26,958 nucleotides of DNA from positions 1-26,958 of the IMG/VR virus record IMGVR_UViG_3300005939_000038; one strand, 5' to 3'. A model generated the notes under the pieces. The model had not been told where the DNA came from. It was given only the letters and a program-made list of their open reading frames with translations, and did no database searches. Source of the stretch: a virus. Shown here in pieces: positions 8,382 to 15,416 of this stretch; the stretch's first letter is position 1, and each line of letters starts with the position of its first letter. The position numbers were made by a program, and so were the translations under genes.

Positions 8382-8422
8382 AAAAAACCCACTTGGCAGC
8401 GGAGATAATACCACCAAGAGGG
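8382..8422 (-). terminator. Hairpin-T signal downstream of 8431-8880
   Basis: On the minus strand, arms CCCTCTTGG (plus 8414-8422) and CCAAGTGGG (plus 8388-8396) can pair with a single T.T mismatch (8 of 9 positions paired) around a 17-nt loop. A run of six T (plus 8382-8387) follows. The next gene's SD is just downstream. It probably acts as a partial intrinsic terminator between the 149-aa gene and the small beta-protein genes, rather than a full stop. Confidence 0.5.
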
Positions 8423-8430
8423 AACAAAAA

Positions 8431-8880
8431 TTACTTTCTGTTTTTATTCTTGCGTTTGCGTTTCTTTGTCTCCACTTTCGCCTTGTCGGGGGCTTTCTCT
8501 TTAATAACTTCTTTTGGCTCTTCTATCTTTGTTTCAGGAATTTCTTCTATCTCTTCTATCTTTGTTTCTTCTGTCTCTTCTATCTTTGTTTCTTCTGTCT
8601 CTTCTGTCTTTATTTCTTCAATTTCTTCCGTCTTTGTTTCTGGAATTTCTTCTTTGTTTTCAAAAAAAGAACTTTCCATTTTGTTCTCAAAAATAGGCTC
8701 GAGCATTTTAGTCTCGTCTATTTCTGGCTCAATATATAATTCTGCCAAGCCAACTTGCTCTAGGGCAGAAACCCTGTTTTCATCAACAACACCAAATACT
8801 TCGCCTATTTCAAAATGAAGTCTACCCTGTTCAATGCTTTCGGTGCATTGACATTCTTTTGTTGCAATAACTTTAATCAT
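8431..8880 (-). CDS. Protein with a small N-terminal domain and a long acidic repeat tail
   Basis: 149 residues. Residues 1-50 (MIKVIATKECQC ... FEIGEVFGVVDENRVSALEQVGLAELY) look like a small domain seen in phage head-region proteins. Residues about 70-125 are a low-complexity Glu/Thr/Lys/Ile repeat (EETEETKIEE, EETKIEEIEE, IPETKIEEP). Residues 130-149 end in a lysine/arginine cluster (KKRKRKNKNRK). At the DNA level a 24-bp unit is repeated exactly at 8557-8580 and 8581-8604, with looser copies around it. The acidic then basic tail could bind capsid, DNA or partner proteins, but this is guesswork. SD AAGGAG precedes ATG 8878-8880. Confidence 0.55.
   Translation of the reverse strand: MIKVIATKECQCTESIEQGRLHFEIGEVFGVVDENRVSALEQVGLAELYIEPEIDETKMLEPIFENKMESSFFENKEEIPETKTEEIEEIKTEETEETKIEETEETKIEEIEEIPETKIEEPKEVIKEKAPDKAKVETKKRKRKNKNRK
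8521..8656. repeat. 24-bp-period tandem repeat inside the coding region
   Basis: A pyrimidine-rich (plus strand) repeat with a roughly 24-bp period. 8557-8580 and 8581-8604 are identical; neighbours on both sides are degenerate. It encodes eight-residue units (T-E-E-T/I-E-E-T/I-K). Copy number is likely variable by slippage. Confidence 0.7.
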
Positions 8881-8892
8881 GTCCGCTCCTTA

Positions 8893-9792
8893 TTAGCTTA
8901 ATGCCACACCAATATTAACAATAATGCGCCAAGCAAGGACACCCGCAACCTGTACAGCCTGCAACAAAATCATATCATCGGCAGCGCCAAAGGTCATAAT
9001 TGTGTTGCCGCCAACATTGATTGCACTTGCCGCTGTGATTACTCTATCGCCAACAGCATATACATCGCAGTTGATCTGAATCCGTTGGCCTTCAAAGGTC
9101 GGGATTGCCAAAGGATTTGTTTCGGCTGCGGCTGTAGTTATTGCATAAGAACCACTAACATCCACCGGAATTGCATTACCATCGCCGGGGTCGCCGTAGC
9201 CTAACATTTGGTATTTGAAGAGTTCATCCAGAGCAGGTGTTACAACATTTTCATAGTCTTGAATTTTGTCATAAAGCTCATTGGTGACTGTTTCGACATT
9301 TTCGCCTGTAAATACACCTGCGGTATCTTCGATTGAAATTGCACTTGCAGCATATGCATCAGTATCAATATACACCACAGAAACAATAGCAACAGCCGCT
9401 ACAGCGCCGTTTCCAGCAGGTTCAAGAGAAAGTTGGCAATCAATTCTTGATCCGCCATTAATTCCATTGTCAAGCCAGTCATCAATTTCAGCCTGTAAAG
9501 CAATGACCCGAGCCGGGATTGCGTCTTTATGGAAGATTGTTCTAAACACTTTAGCTTCATTTGCCAAAGGTGTTGCTCCGGCTCTTTCGCCACCAACACA
9601 AACAGATGAAACTTGAATTATAGCAGACTCAGAATTTGATACAGATGTATCACTAGATATTTTTGAGCCATCTTCTATTCCGTCAACTCCGTTTGTTAAA
9701 TATACATCTATTGCAGTATTTAAAGTTGTTATGGAGCTTTCACCAATTAGTGTAGCTCCGAATATTTTACATTGACCGCTTAATGCTGCCAT
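8893..9792 (-). CDS. Head-region structural protein with C-terminal beta domain
   Basis: 299 residues, family not recognised. The N-terminal part is mixed (KIFGATLIGESSITTLNTAIDVYL), with AIPARVIALQAEIDDWL as a helix and a VAIVSVVYIDTDAYAAS strand region in the middle. The C-terminal part (about 207-299) has strands typical of small virion beta domains: GSYAITTAAAETNPLAIPTFEGQ (quoted in two parts), RIQINCDVYAVGDRVITAAS, MTFGAADDMILLQAVQ and AWRIIVNIG. It follows the major capsid gene and has a strong AAGGAGG SD next to a large palindrome (9812-9837). Capsid decoration, head fibre or vertex protein are options. Confidence 0.55.
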   Translation of the reverse strand: MAALSGQCKIFGATLIGESSITTLNTAIDVYLTNGVDGIEDGSKISSDTSVSNSESAIIQVSSVCVGGERAGATPLANEAKVFRTIFHKDAIPARVIALQAEIDDWLDNGINGGSRIDCQLSLEPAGNGAVAAVAIVSVVYIDTDAYAASAISIEDTAGVFTGENVETVTNELYDKIQDYENVVTPALDELFKYQMLGYGDPGDGNAIPVDVSGSYAITTAAAETNPLAIPTFEGQRIQINCDVYAVGDRVITAASAINVGGNTIMTFGAADDMILLQAVQVAGVLAWRIIVNIGVALS

Positions 9793-9811
9793 TTATTTCC
9801 TCCTTAAAGGA

Positions 9812-9837
9812 TAAAGGGGTCGATATCGACCCCTTTA
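9812..9837 (-). terminator. 26-bp perfect palindrome after the capsid gene
   Basis: A perfect palindrome with arms TAAAGGGGTCGAT and ATCGACCCCTTTA, 11 bases after the stop of the major capsid gene. The minus strand continues ATCCTTTAAGGAGG. It has no long T tract, so it is more likely a 3'-end stabiliser or partial terminator than a strong one. It may set the ratio of capsid to downstream proteins. Confidence 0.55.
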
Positions 9838-9847
9838 AAGTTGTTGT

Positions 9848-11287
9848 TTAAACTGGTGCGTTGTCCCAAGTACCTTTGACAAATGCTTGTGGTCTTTCAA
9901 CACCAAGGATGAGTCTTTCTTCACCACGGATTGTGGACATATTTTTCTTGAAGTTAGAACCATAGGGGTCGTATGCAATTTCAACTCCGTCATGGTAATA
10001 AACAGCAGCACCTTGGCTGAATGAACCAGTAAGGAATGTTCCGGCTGTAATAAATGTTGCTGGAACCATCGGAATCATCCAAATTTCTTTAGCATCCTGT
10101 GCCAAGAGATAATTTGAGGAAGTACCCTTCATAGTTTTCAGATTGGCATAGTCGGTGAAATTCATCACTACTGCGTCTGAAACGTAATTGGTTACGGTTG
10201 CCAAAATTGAAGCCTTCAATACTGCATCAATTTGGTTGTCGCCAATAACGCCTGAACTCCAAGAGTAAGTCTGGATTCCGGTTGTGTTCAAAATACCAGT
10301 TAAGTTGGGGTCTGTTCCTGTCCCGGACATCAACTGTTGATCTTCGGATGTGTAAAGACCCTGCAACAACTTATTGTTAATGCGATCTCTCAAAAGAGGT
10401 GCATCCTGCAACATTTGGTTTGTCACATCAATAAAGTGAGCCAGAGTTTCTAGGGTCAGTGTTTCGAGGGCAGTCGTAAAATCACTCTCTATTTTAATTT
10501 CTCCCTCTTGTGTCGGTGCAAAAGAAGTTGTAGTAACTCTTGTGGTTGCAACGGCGTAGGTGTGCGAAGTTGTGATTGACGCACAGGCCAGAGTTTTGGC
10601 TGCCAAGTCAACGACAGTTACAACAAAATCTACAGTGTTGGCACCGTCAACCAATGTTACGGTTTGTCCAACATAAAAACCCTGTGGATTTGCAACGGCA
10701 ACACTGGTAGCACCAGAACCAACAGTCGCAGTTAGGGATGTCAGCAAGTTAGAAAAGCCAGTTTCTTTAATTAATTGCACTGTTCCGCCCTGTACCGGAA
10801 CCATTCTAAGCAAATCTCTCATGTGCAACAGGGGGTCTGGGTTGGCGAGAAGTTCTGGATTGGTATAGATGGTTGATGTTGCCATAGAGCCAACAGTCGA
10901 AGACGTGAGTGCTTTGCCTTCAATATGCATTCCAAAATTCTGCTTGTTGTCAACTGCTTTTTTAAATTCCGGGTTGTCGGTAAGCATTTCGCCAACAGAC
11001 TTGTGGCTGTTTTCTTGGTTTTCTTCAAGACGGCCAGCAGCAAGCTCTTTTTCTTCTTGCCATTTTTTAATTTCTGAGTTTTCGGTCTTCAGTTGCAACA
11101 TTTCTGCTTCCATAGACTTGATTTGCTCGGCAGCTTCGTCACCACGCTTGGCGGCTTCTTCTTTGTCTTTACCGCTGGCAACATCTCGCTCTTCGATACT
11201 CTCGGAGATTGTTTTAAATTTTTCTTCTACACCGCTGAATTTTTCGCTCAGTAGTTCTTTTACTTCTGTTAAGTTTTCGGTAGCCAT
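9848..11287 (-). CDS. Major capsid protein, HK97 fold, with a beta insert near the E-loop region
   Basis: 479 residues. Residues 1-90 are a charged coiled-coil-like arm (KELLSEKFSGVEEKFKTI ... ELAAGRLEEN), as expected for the scaffold-like delta region that a prohead protease removes. From about 125 the HK97-type core begins, including MRDLLRMVPVQGGTVQLIKETGF and later DVTNQMLQDAPLLRDRINNK, EDQQLMSGTGTDPNLTGIL and VERPQAFVKG near the end. Residues about 188-252 (SLTATVGSGATSVAVAN ... YVGQTVTLVDGANTVDF ... AATTRVTTT in outline) are an added beta module between the E-loop strands and the DFTTALETLTL strand. SD GAGG precedes ATG 11285-11287. The protease gene is immediately upstream. Confidence 0.88.
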   Translation of the reverse strand: MATENLTEVKELLSEKFSGVEEKFKTISESIEERDVASGKDKEEAAKRGDEAAEQIKSMEAEMLQLKTENSEIKKWQEEKELAAGRLEENQENSHKSVGEMLTDNPEFKKAVDNKQNFGMHIEGKALTSSTVGSMATSTIYTNPELLANPDPLLHMRDLLRMVPVQGGTVQLIKETGFSNLLTSLTATVGSGATSVAVANPQGFYVGQTVTLVDGANTVDFVVTVVDLAAKTLACASITTSHTYAVATTRVTTTSFAPTQEGEIKIESDFTTALETLTLETLAHFIDVTNQMLQDAPLLRDRINNKLLQGLYTSEDQQLMSGTGTDPNLTGILNTTGIQTYSWSSGVIGDNQIDAVLKASILATVTNYVSDAVVMNFTDYANLKTMKGTSSNYLLAQDAKEIWMIPMVPATFITAGTFLTGSFSQGAAVYYHDGVEIAYDPYGSNFKKNMSTIRGEERLILGVERPQAFVKGTWDNAPV

Positions 11288-11300
11288 TGTTTTTCCTCGT

Positions 11301-11990
11301 TTAATTTCTTAAAAAATCTGCAAGATTCGCCATGTCATCCTGCTCTACTTCATCATCTGTTTTTTCTTGCGGCTCAACATCTTCTTGAGTGGAATCTTCC
11401 GGCTCATTTTCTGATTCGAGTGCTTTACAGTTAATATCTTCCAATGTTTTGACTTTTTCAGTCAACTCTTTAACCAAATCGGTTAATTCTTTTAGTTCTT
11501 CTTTCATTTCGTTTTCTTCTTTCACGCTGTCTATTGTTGCGTTATCGTTTGCAGGGAATGTAACCAGAGAAAACTCGTATAACTTAACCTCTTTAAGTGT
11601 TCTTATCTCTGTTTCTTGGTTGTATTCTTGTATAATTGTTCTATATCCAATAGACATCTTGTCTATAACTTTAGCGACAACGTGTTTTTTTACATCTTTT
11701 CCGAATGTGGTTCCCGTGATTTTTCCTTCAACAAAAAGACCAACTTCGTCTTCGTATATTTTTATTGGGATTCCAAGCGGTTGCCTTGTGTCGTGCTGCC
11801 AAAGAATCTTAATTTGATTTTTTGGGAAACGCTCGTCAATAGTTTTCTTAAAAGCACCTTTTTGAATTACGTCTCCATAGCTGTCTGGCTTTCCGCCAAA
11901 AGTTGCTGCATATCCAGAAAACTCCCAATCTCCGTCTTCTTTTTCTTTTATCTCATAACTGAATGGTAGTGCTTTTGTTTCTCGCTTCAT
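11301..11990 (-). CDS. Prohead protease (HK97 gp4-like, U35)
   Basis: 229 residues. The order of motifs is characteristic of the phage prohead protease family: EFSGYAATFG (23-32), DSYGDVIQKGAFKKT (36-50), LWQHDTRQPLG with His66 as probable catalytic residue (63-73), KMSIGYR with Ser113 as probable nucleophile (111-117), then YEFSLVTFPAN (138-148). The family cleaves scaffold-like regions of the capsid protein during head maturation. After about residue 155 comes a helical segment (LKELTDLVKELTEKVKTLED) and an acidic tail. SD GAGGAA precedes ATG 11988-11990. Next gene: major capsid; previous gene: portal. Confidence 0.88.
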   Translation of the reverse strand: MKRETKALPFSYEIKEKEDGDWEFSGYAATFGGKPDSYGDVIQKGAFKKTIDERFPKNQIKILWQHDTRQPLGIPIKIYEDEVGLFVEGKITGTTFGKDVKKHVVAKVIDKMSIGYRTIIQEYNQETEIRTLKEVKLYEFSLVTFPANDNATIDSVKEENEMKEELKELTDLVKELTEKVKTLEDINCKALESENEPEDSTQEDVEPQEKTDDEVEQDDMANLADFLRN

Positions 11991-12000
11991 TCTATTCCTC

Positions 12001-13338
12001 TTATTTCTTTGGTTTTGCTATTCCTGTTTGCCCCTCGGCAGTTGGTTTTGCATTTTCAACAACAGGGTTTTTTCCGGTGACAGGCCACAAATTCATAGCT
12101 CTGTATCCCTTGTCCGCACCAATGATTTTGTCTATGTCTAAGTTTATCCCTAATAGTTCGTCTGTGTCTCTGAGCGGTATTCCCATGCTATCCATTATTT
12201 TTGCACTTTCAAGTTTTGCCTTAAGCATCGGGAGAAGTGCGTCAACCTTTGATATGTCTATGGAGTATTTTACATCGTTGCCGTATTCGGGAGTAACTAA
12301 ATAAAAATTAACAGTATCAACAAATGACTTTAATCTTGGAAGTATTGAAAAGTCCCACAGGGATTGTTTTGCGGTTGGATAGTCACTTGAGTTTTGGCTA
12401 TTTCCGGGGTCAATTAGTGTTTCTGGGACTCCATACATTGCACATATTTGTGCTTGGCTTGCATTCCTTGACGCAACATAATCCATTTCTGTTGCATTAA
12501 GAGATAGCTGTTGATATTTTACGTCAGAGCCTAATATAAGCGGTACGCCTGAGTTTGGTGTTCCTAAAACGGTTTCGTGCATTGCTTCTGAGGCTGCCTG
12601 ATATTGATCTTCATCCATTGGATGAGTAAACATAAACGCTCCGGCTGGTTTACATCCATTTTCAAAAGATGTTTTTTGCCAATCGGCTGCGCTGTTGTCT
12701 GAATCAATGGTTGACGCTCCGGCCTGTGTCGCCCCTATTCCCTTGAATAGACTTGACGGGTCAACCTGCAAATAAGAAATTATATCCTTTGCCGGAATTT
12801 TTTGTATTGTTCCGCCAACATTATATTCATAATGAGAAATAAATTTGCTTTGAGATATTACAGGGGCAACATAGTCTGGGTTTAAAATCCACAGTTCTTT
12901 TGTTTTCCCCTTAAGTTTATTTTTAAAAAGGTAAAATGTTCCAGAAAGGTCTGACCTTGCTGACATAAACTGCATCAACATATCCCAAGTTAAAAACGGA
13001 TTAGGTTTTCTCAGGATGTCGTAGAGTTCGTGTTCTGGTTTCGCAAGTTCCCAACGGTTTCCTTTTCTTTCTTTTACAATCCACGGCGGATTTGCACAAG
13101 CACCCATATTCATTTTAATACAGGAGAAAACTATGGGGTTTATTTTGTATCCAAAGTCAACAGATTCTTGTAGGCTATAGTTTTTTGCGACTTTTTGGTT
13201 GTTTGCGGAAGATGGTATTACAATTCTGGTGGCTTTGCTTTTTTTCTGTATGGTGGGAACGCTAGGTTGGTCTAAAAGCTCCGCCCAAGAGTTATCTTGG
13301 TTAGGGTCGAGCTTTGTATCAATATACTTGGTTGTCAA
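12001..13338 (-). CDS. Portal protein, HK97 family
   Basis: 445 residues. Recognisable portal features: an INPIVFSCIKMNMG helix where the family has V-x-x-C-V/I-x-x-I, a PWIVKERKG strand, HELYDILRKPNPF, DLSGTFYLFKNK, LWILNPDYV, a VDPSSLFKGIGATQAG region, and YVASRNASQAQICAMYGVPETLI (in two pieces) followed by KQSLWDFSILPRL. Portals form the 12-subunit ring at the packaging vertex. Start is TTG (13336-13338): an in-frame TGA lies two codons upstream and the next Met is far inside. SD AGGTGA is 3-4 bases from the start. A good sigma-70 promoter lies upstream at 13377-13405. No terminase gene adjoins it. Confidence 0.9.
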   Translation of the reverse strand: MTTKYIDTKLDPNQDNSWAELLDQPSVPTIQKKSKATRIVIPSSANNQKVAKNYSLQESVDFGYKINPIVFSCIKMNMGACANPPWIVKERKGNRWELAKPEHELYDILRKPNPFLTWDMLMQFMSARSDLSGTFYLFKNKLKGKTKELWILNPDYVAPVISQSKFISHYEYNVGGTIQKIPAKDIISYLQVDPSSLFKGIGATQAGASTIDSDNSAADWQKTSFENGCKPAGAFMFTHPMDEDQYQAASEAMHETVLGTPNSGVPLILGSDVKYQQLSLNATEMDYVASRNASQAQICAMYGVPETLIDPGNSQNSSDYPTAKQSLWDFSILPRLKSFVDTVNFYLVTPEYGNDVKYSIDISKVDALLPMLKAKLESAKIMDSMGIPLRDTDELLGINLDIDKIIGADKGYRAMNLWPVTGKNPVVENAKPTAEGQTGIAKPKK

Positions 13339-13376
13339 ATATCACCTAAATTTATACATTTATTTCATCTTATATA

Positions 13377-13405
13377 AAAATAGCATATCTGTCCCCCTTT
13401 GTCAA
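13377..13405 (-). promoter_or_regulatory. Promoter upstream of the portal gene
   Basis: On the minus strand: TTGACA (plus 13400-13405), 17-bp spacer ending TGC, then TATTTT (plus 13377-13382). The -35 is perfect and the -10 is extended. The predicted start is about 30 bases before the portal TTG. Probable promoter for the structural block; an unusual run GGGGG lies inside the spacer. Confidence 0.62.
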
Positions 13406-13407
13406 GT

Positions 13408-13426
13408 TTTTATTTTTAGGCGTATT
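13408..13426. repeat. 19-bp repeat copy A
   Basis: TTTTATTTTTAGGCGTATT on the plus strand. It differs at one base from the copy at 14754-14772. It sits directly upstream of the portal promoter's -35. Confidence 0.5.
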
Positions 13427-13448
13427 ATTTATAACAGTTTGCGAACCA

Positions 13449-13778
13449 CTATAAAACTCCTATAGTCTCGGTTCTGTCTGGATAAACTATGCTCAAACGG
13501 TCTTGGCTCAGCTTTTCTTTCAGCATGGCAGCAATGTTTTTCGCATGTTGCTCAAGTACAAAAACAGAAACAGGGAATCTTGGGTAGTTTATTAATCCCA
13601 CAACGACCCCTCTCTCCATTCCGTTTTTGTATACATAATGCGTTTCAGTTACCGAGACACAAAAACCATTATTACAATATGACTGCATTATTTTTAGTAT
13701 TTTGCTAAATTCAACTGTTTTTCCATTATGCATCGCACCACAGTATATTTTTATTTCATACGTTTCGCATCTCTTCAT
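13449..13778 (-). CDS. Conserved small phage protein of unknown function
   Basis: 109 residues from ATG 13776-13778, which has SD TTTGGAG at the right distance; a TTG four codons earlier (13790) overlaps that SD and is less likely. Recognisable pattern: VSVTETHYVYKNG, then GVVVGLINYPRFP, then a helix (EQHAKNIAAMLKEKLSQ) and LSIVYPDRTET. Many large phages encode a protein with this V-T-x-T-x-x-x-Y ... G-x-I-N-Y-P-R-F-P ... Q-x-R-x-S-I-V layout; its role is unknown. It overlaps the 3' end of the PAPS-reductase-like gene and is last in that operon. Confidence 0.62.
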   Translation of the reverse strand: MKRCETYEIKIYCGAMHNGKTVEFSKILKIMQSYCNNGFCVSVTETHYVYKNGMERGVVVGLINYPRFPVSVFVLEQHAKNIAAMLKEKLSQDRLSIVYPDRTETIGVL

Positions 13779-14688
13779 TGTCTTCTCCAAACATCATTTC
13801 ATATCTTCCGTTATAATCAATATTCATAAAATCAAGAACCTCTCCTATCCCAAGTTTTTCAATACAATATTTATATTGTTTTGGGTGTGTCTTTTTCATT
13901 TTATGAAATCTGTTGTTTCCATTATCTTCAAAATGAACTCCAAACATGCAAAACATACATCCTGTTCTGTCGTATCCCATGTCGTATATTTTAGAATATG
14001 CTATTTCATTAGTTTTTATATAATCCCAAATGTCTTTTTCTGACCAAAATGCAATAGGCCAAGAAACAGGTGATTTCATTTCAAACCCATTGCACCCGTT
14101 TTTTAAATACATCATTTGCCTGTTTCTACTCTCTCCTGCCATCATCCCCATCATCGGATGTTTTCCTGATTTTTTAGCAAAAAGCTTTAATGGGTTTTTC
14201 TTCAACTTATCACAACAAGCATCACTAATCTTAAAATCAGCAGTTATTAAATACTGCCATTTTTTAGAAATCATACCTTTTTTACCTTTTGGCCACCCAT
14301 TCAACCTTCGGTATTTCTGTACTATATCCTTTGTATTTCTATATCTGCTAATCGCACAAGATTGCTCTTTGGAGATCACGGGATACCCGTGCTTTTTTAT
14401 CACGTCTCTAAAACTCATTTTGGGTTTAAGCCAAATTACATTATCAACAGTTTTGACAAAACTTCTTATTTCTGGATATTCCAAGCCAGTATCCACAAAC
14501 ACGCCAACAACATCGGGATAAACAGACCTGACGATATCCAATAAAACGGTAGAATCTTTGCCTCCAGAAAAACTTACATAAACCTTGCCGTCAAAATGGT
14601 TGTACCACTCTTTAATTCTTTCTTTAGTCATGTTTATTTTAATATCTAGCGGTAGTTTTTGTCTTTCTTCTAGCTCCCAGTTATCCAC
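13756..14688 (-). CDS. PAPS reductase-like ATP pyrophosphatase (phage type)
   Basis: 310 residues. The PP-loop motif SGGKDS at 41-46 lies in VYVSFSGGKDSTVLLDI, followed by VVGVFVDTGLEYPEIRSFV. Cys111 (KEQSCAIS), Cys158/Cys159 (SDACCDKL), Cys244 and Cys247 (CMFC) form a set that in PAPS-reductase and DndC relatives can hold an iron-sulfur cluster; GMMAGESRNRQ fits the E-S-x-x-R loop. The family activates sulfate or other groups with ATP. The phage substrate is unknown: sulfur assimilation, nucleoside thiolation and DNA backbone modification are all possible. Start GTG 14686-14688 with SD AGGAG; no dnd partner genes are visible. Confidence 0.8.
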   Translation of the reverse strand: MDNWELEERQKLPLDIKINMTKERIKEWYNHFDGKVYVSFSGGKDSTVLLDIVRSVYPDVVGVFVDTGLEYPEIRSFVKTVDNVIWLKPKMSFRDVIKKHGYPVISKEQSCAISRYRNTKDIVQKYRRLNGWPKGKKGMISKKWQYLITADFKISDACCDKLKKNPLKLFAKKSGKHPMMGMMAGESRNRQMMYLKNGCNGFEMKSPVSWPIAFWSEKDIWDYIKTNEIAYSKIYDMGYDRTGCMFCMFGVHFEDNGNNRFHKMKKTHPKQYKYCIEKLGIGEVLDFMNIDYNGRYEMMFGEDNEEMRNV

Positions 14689-14753
14689 TGATTCTCTCCT
14701 TTATATACAAAAACGAAAATAATGCTTTCTGTTGATACGACATGGCTTATTAC

Positions 14754-14772
14754 TTTTATTTTTAGGTGTATT
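14754..14772. repeat. 19-bp repeat copy B
   Basis: TTTTATTTTTAGGTGTATT, 18 of 19 bases identical to copy A (13408-13426). It lies about 70 bases upstream of the PAPS-reductase-like gene, after the 32-aa membrane gene. Possibly a transcription-factor or promoter element; no clean -35/-10 pair follows it. Confidence 0.45.
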
Positions 14773-14782
14773 TTGTCGTTGT

Positions 14783-14881
14783 CTATATTGCTGTAATTTT
14801 ATACATTAATCCCAAAATAAGTCCTGCTCCGAGTATGATAACAAATATATCCTGTATTACTTTTCTTGTGTCTCTATGCAT
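14783..14881 (-). CDS. 32-residue predicted membrane microprotein
   Basis: ATG 14879-14881 to TAG 14783-14785, too short for most gene callers. After a basic N-terminus (MHRDTRKVIQD) comes one hydrophobic segment, IFVIILGAGLILGLMY, ending KITAI: a single membrane helix with the basic end probably inside. A strong SD (AAAGGAG, 8 bases from ATG) lies inside the end of the upstream gene, which it overlaps by 25 bases. Function unknown; small phage membrane proteins include holin-like and superinfection proteins, but nothing here points to one. Confidence 0.55.
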   Translation of the reverse strand: MHRDTRKVIQDIFVIILGAGLILGLMYKITAI

Positions 14882-15087
14882 AATTCTTTCTCCTTTGATT
14901 TTTTAACAGCATTCATTAGGTCAATATAGTCTTTCATCAAACTCTTTTGCTTGCCAAATAGTGTCTCGTAATCATTTTGCAGGTTTAATAACTGTTTTGC
15001 TAGGTTTATTCGTGGTATAAACATAATTATCATTGTACCAACCCCTGCAAGAAATCCAATTAAAAACATTATTATTTCTATAGTCAT
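14857..15087 (-). CDS. Small membrane-anchored coiled-coil protein
   Basis: 76 residues from ATG 15085-15087 with SD AAAGGA; a TTG nine codons earlier lies within the upstream gene and is less likely. N-terminal membrane segment IIMFLIGFLAGVGTMIIMFI (about 4-23), then a helical, charged region (LAKQLLNLQNDYETLFGKQK, LMNAVKKSKEKELC). Layout fits a small inner-membrane protein with a cytoplasmic or periplasmic helix, such as an i-spanin or tape-like accessory, but this is unproven. It starts two bases after the previous stop. Confidence 0.5.
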   Translation of the reverse strand: MTIEIIMFLIGFLAGVGTMIIMFIPRINLAKQLLNLQNDYETLFGKQKSLMKDYIDLMNAVKKSKEKELCIETQEK

Positions 15088-15089
15088 CT

Positions 15090-15416
15090 TTATTTCCTTT
15101 CGTCTGATTTGCAAATATATTGCGGTTTAGTCAGTTCTGGCTTTGTGGTTTTCATTATGTCGCTCATTTTTGTTTTAACAATCTGTGACCATCCAGTTTC
15201 TATACAGAATGTAATTTCCAAGAGTTCTGCATCTTTATATACATCAAGTTTGTGTTGTGAATACGTATCATCATTATATCTTTTGCAAAACTTAAGGTGA
15301 GAATTTACATGGCCCATACAATTCCACGTTTTTCCGAGGCGTGTAAACTTAGGATATGTGCCGCCACTAGAAAACTTTCCGTCTTTGTGTATTTTATATA
15401 TACTGTATTCAGGCAT
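15090..15416 (-). CDS. Small conserved-type phage protein of unknown function
   Basis: 108 residues. The start YSIYKIHKDGKFSSGGTYPKFTRLGKTW followed by GHVNSHLKF (quoted in outline) fits a known type of phage protein in which an I-x-x-x-x-x-G-x-F-S-x-G-G strand pair is followed by a G-K-x-W turn and a helix with H-L. Later strands DAELLEITFCIET and a basic end follow. Role unknown. ATG 15414-15416 overlaps the previous stop by eight bases (ATGCCTGA) and has SD AAAGGA. Confidence 0.55.
   Translation of the reverse strand: MPEYSIYKIHKDGKFSSGGTYPKFTRLGKTWNCMGHVNSHLKFCKRYNDDTYSQHKLDVYKDAELLEITFCIETGWSQIVKTKMSDIMKTTKPELTKPQYICKSDERK

Noticed and set aside
8393-8818. Plus-strand 141-codon frame
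   Set aside because: It is the antisense shadow of the acidic repeat protein: Ser/Val/Phe repeats reflect the 24-bp DNA repeat; no SD.
10869-11312. Plus-strand 147-codon frame
   Set aside because: Antisense shadow of the capsid coiled-coil region; low-complexity Ser-rich product and no SD or promoter.
14030-14521. Plus-strand 163-codon frame
   Set aside because: Antisense to the well-supported PP-loop enzyme; no SD and a composition typical of antisense frames.
13756-14688. DndC-type DNA phosphorothioation enzyme
   Set aside because: The PP-loop and cysteines fit the wider family, but no other dnd-like genes are in the window, so only the general PAPS-reductase-like call is kept.
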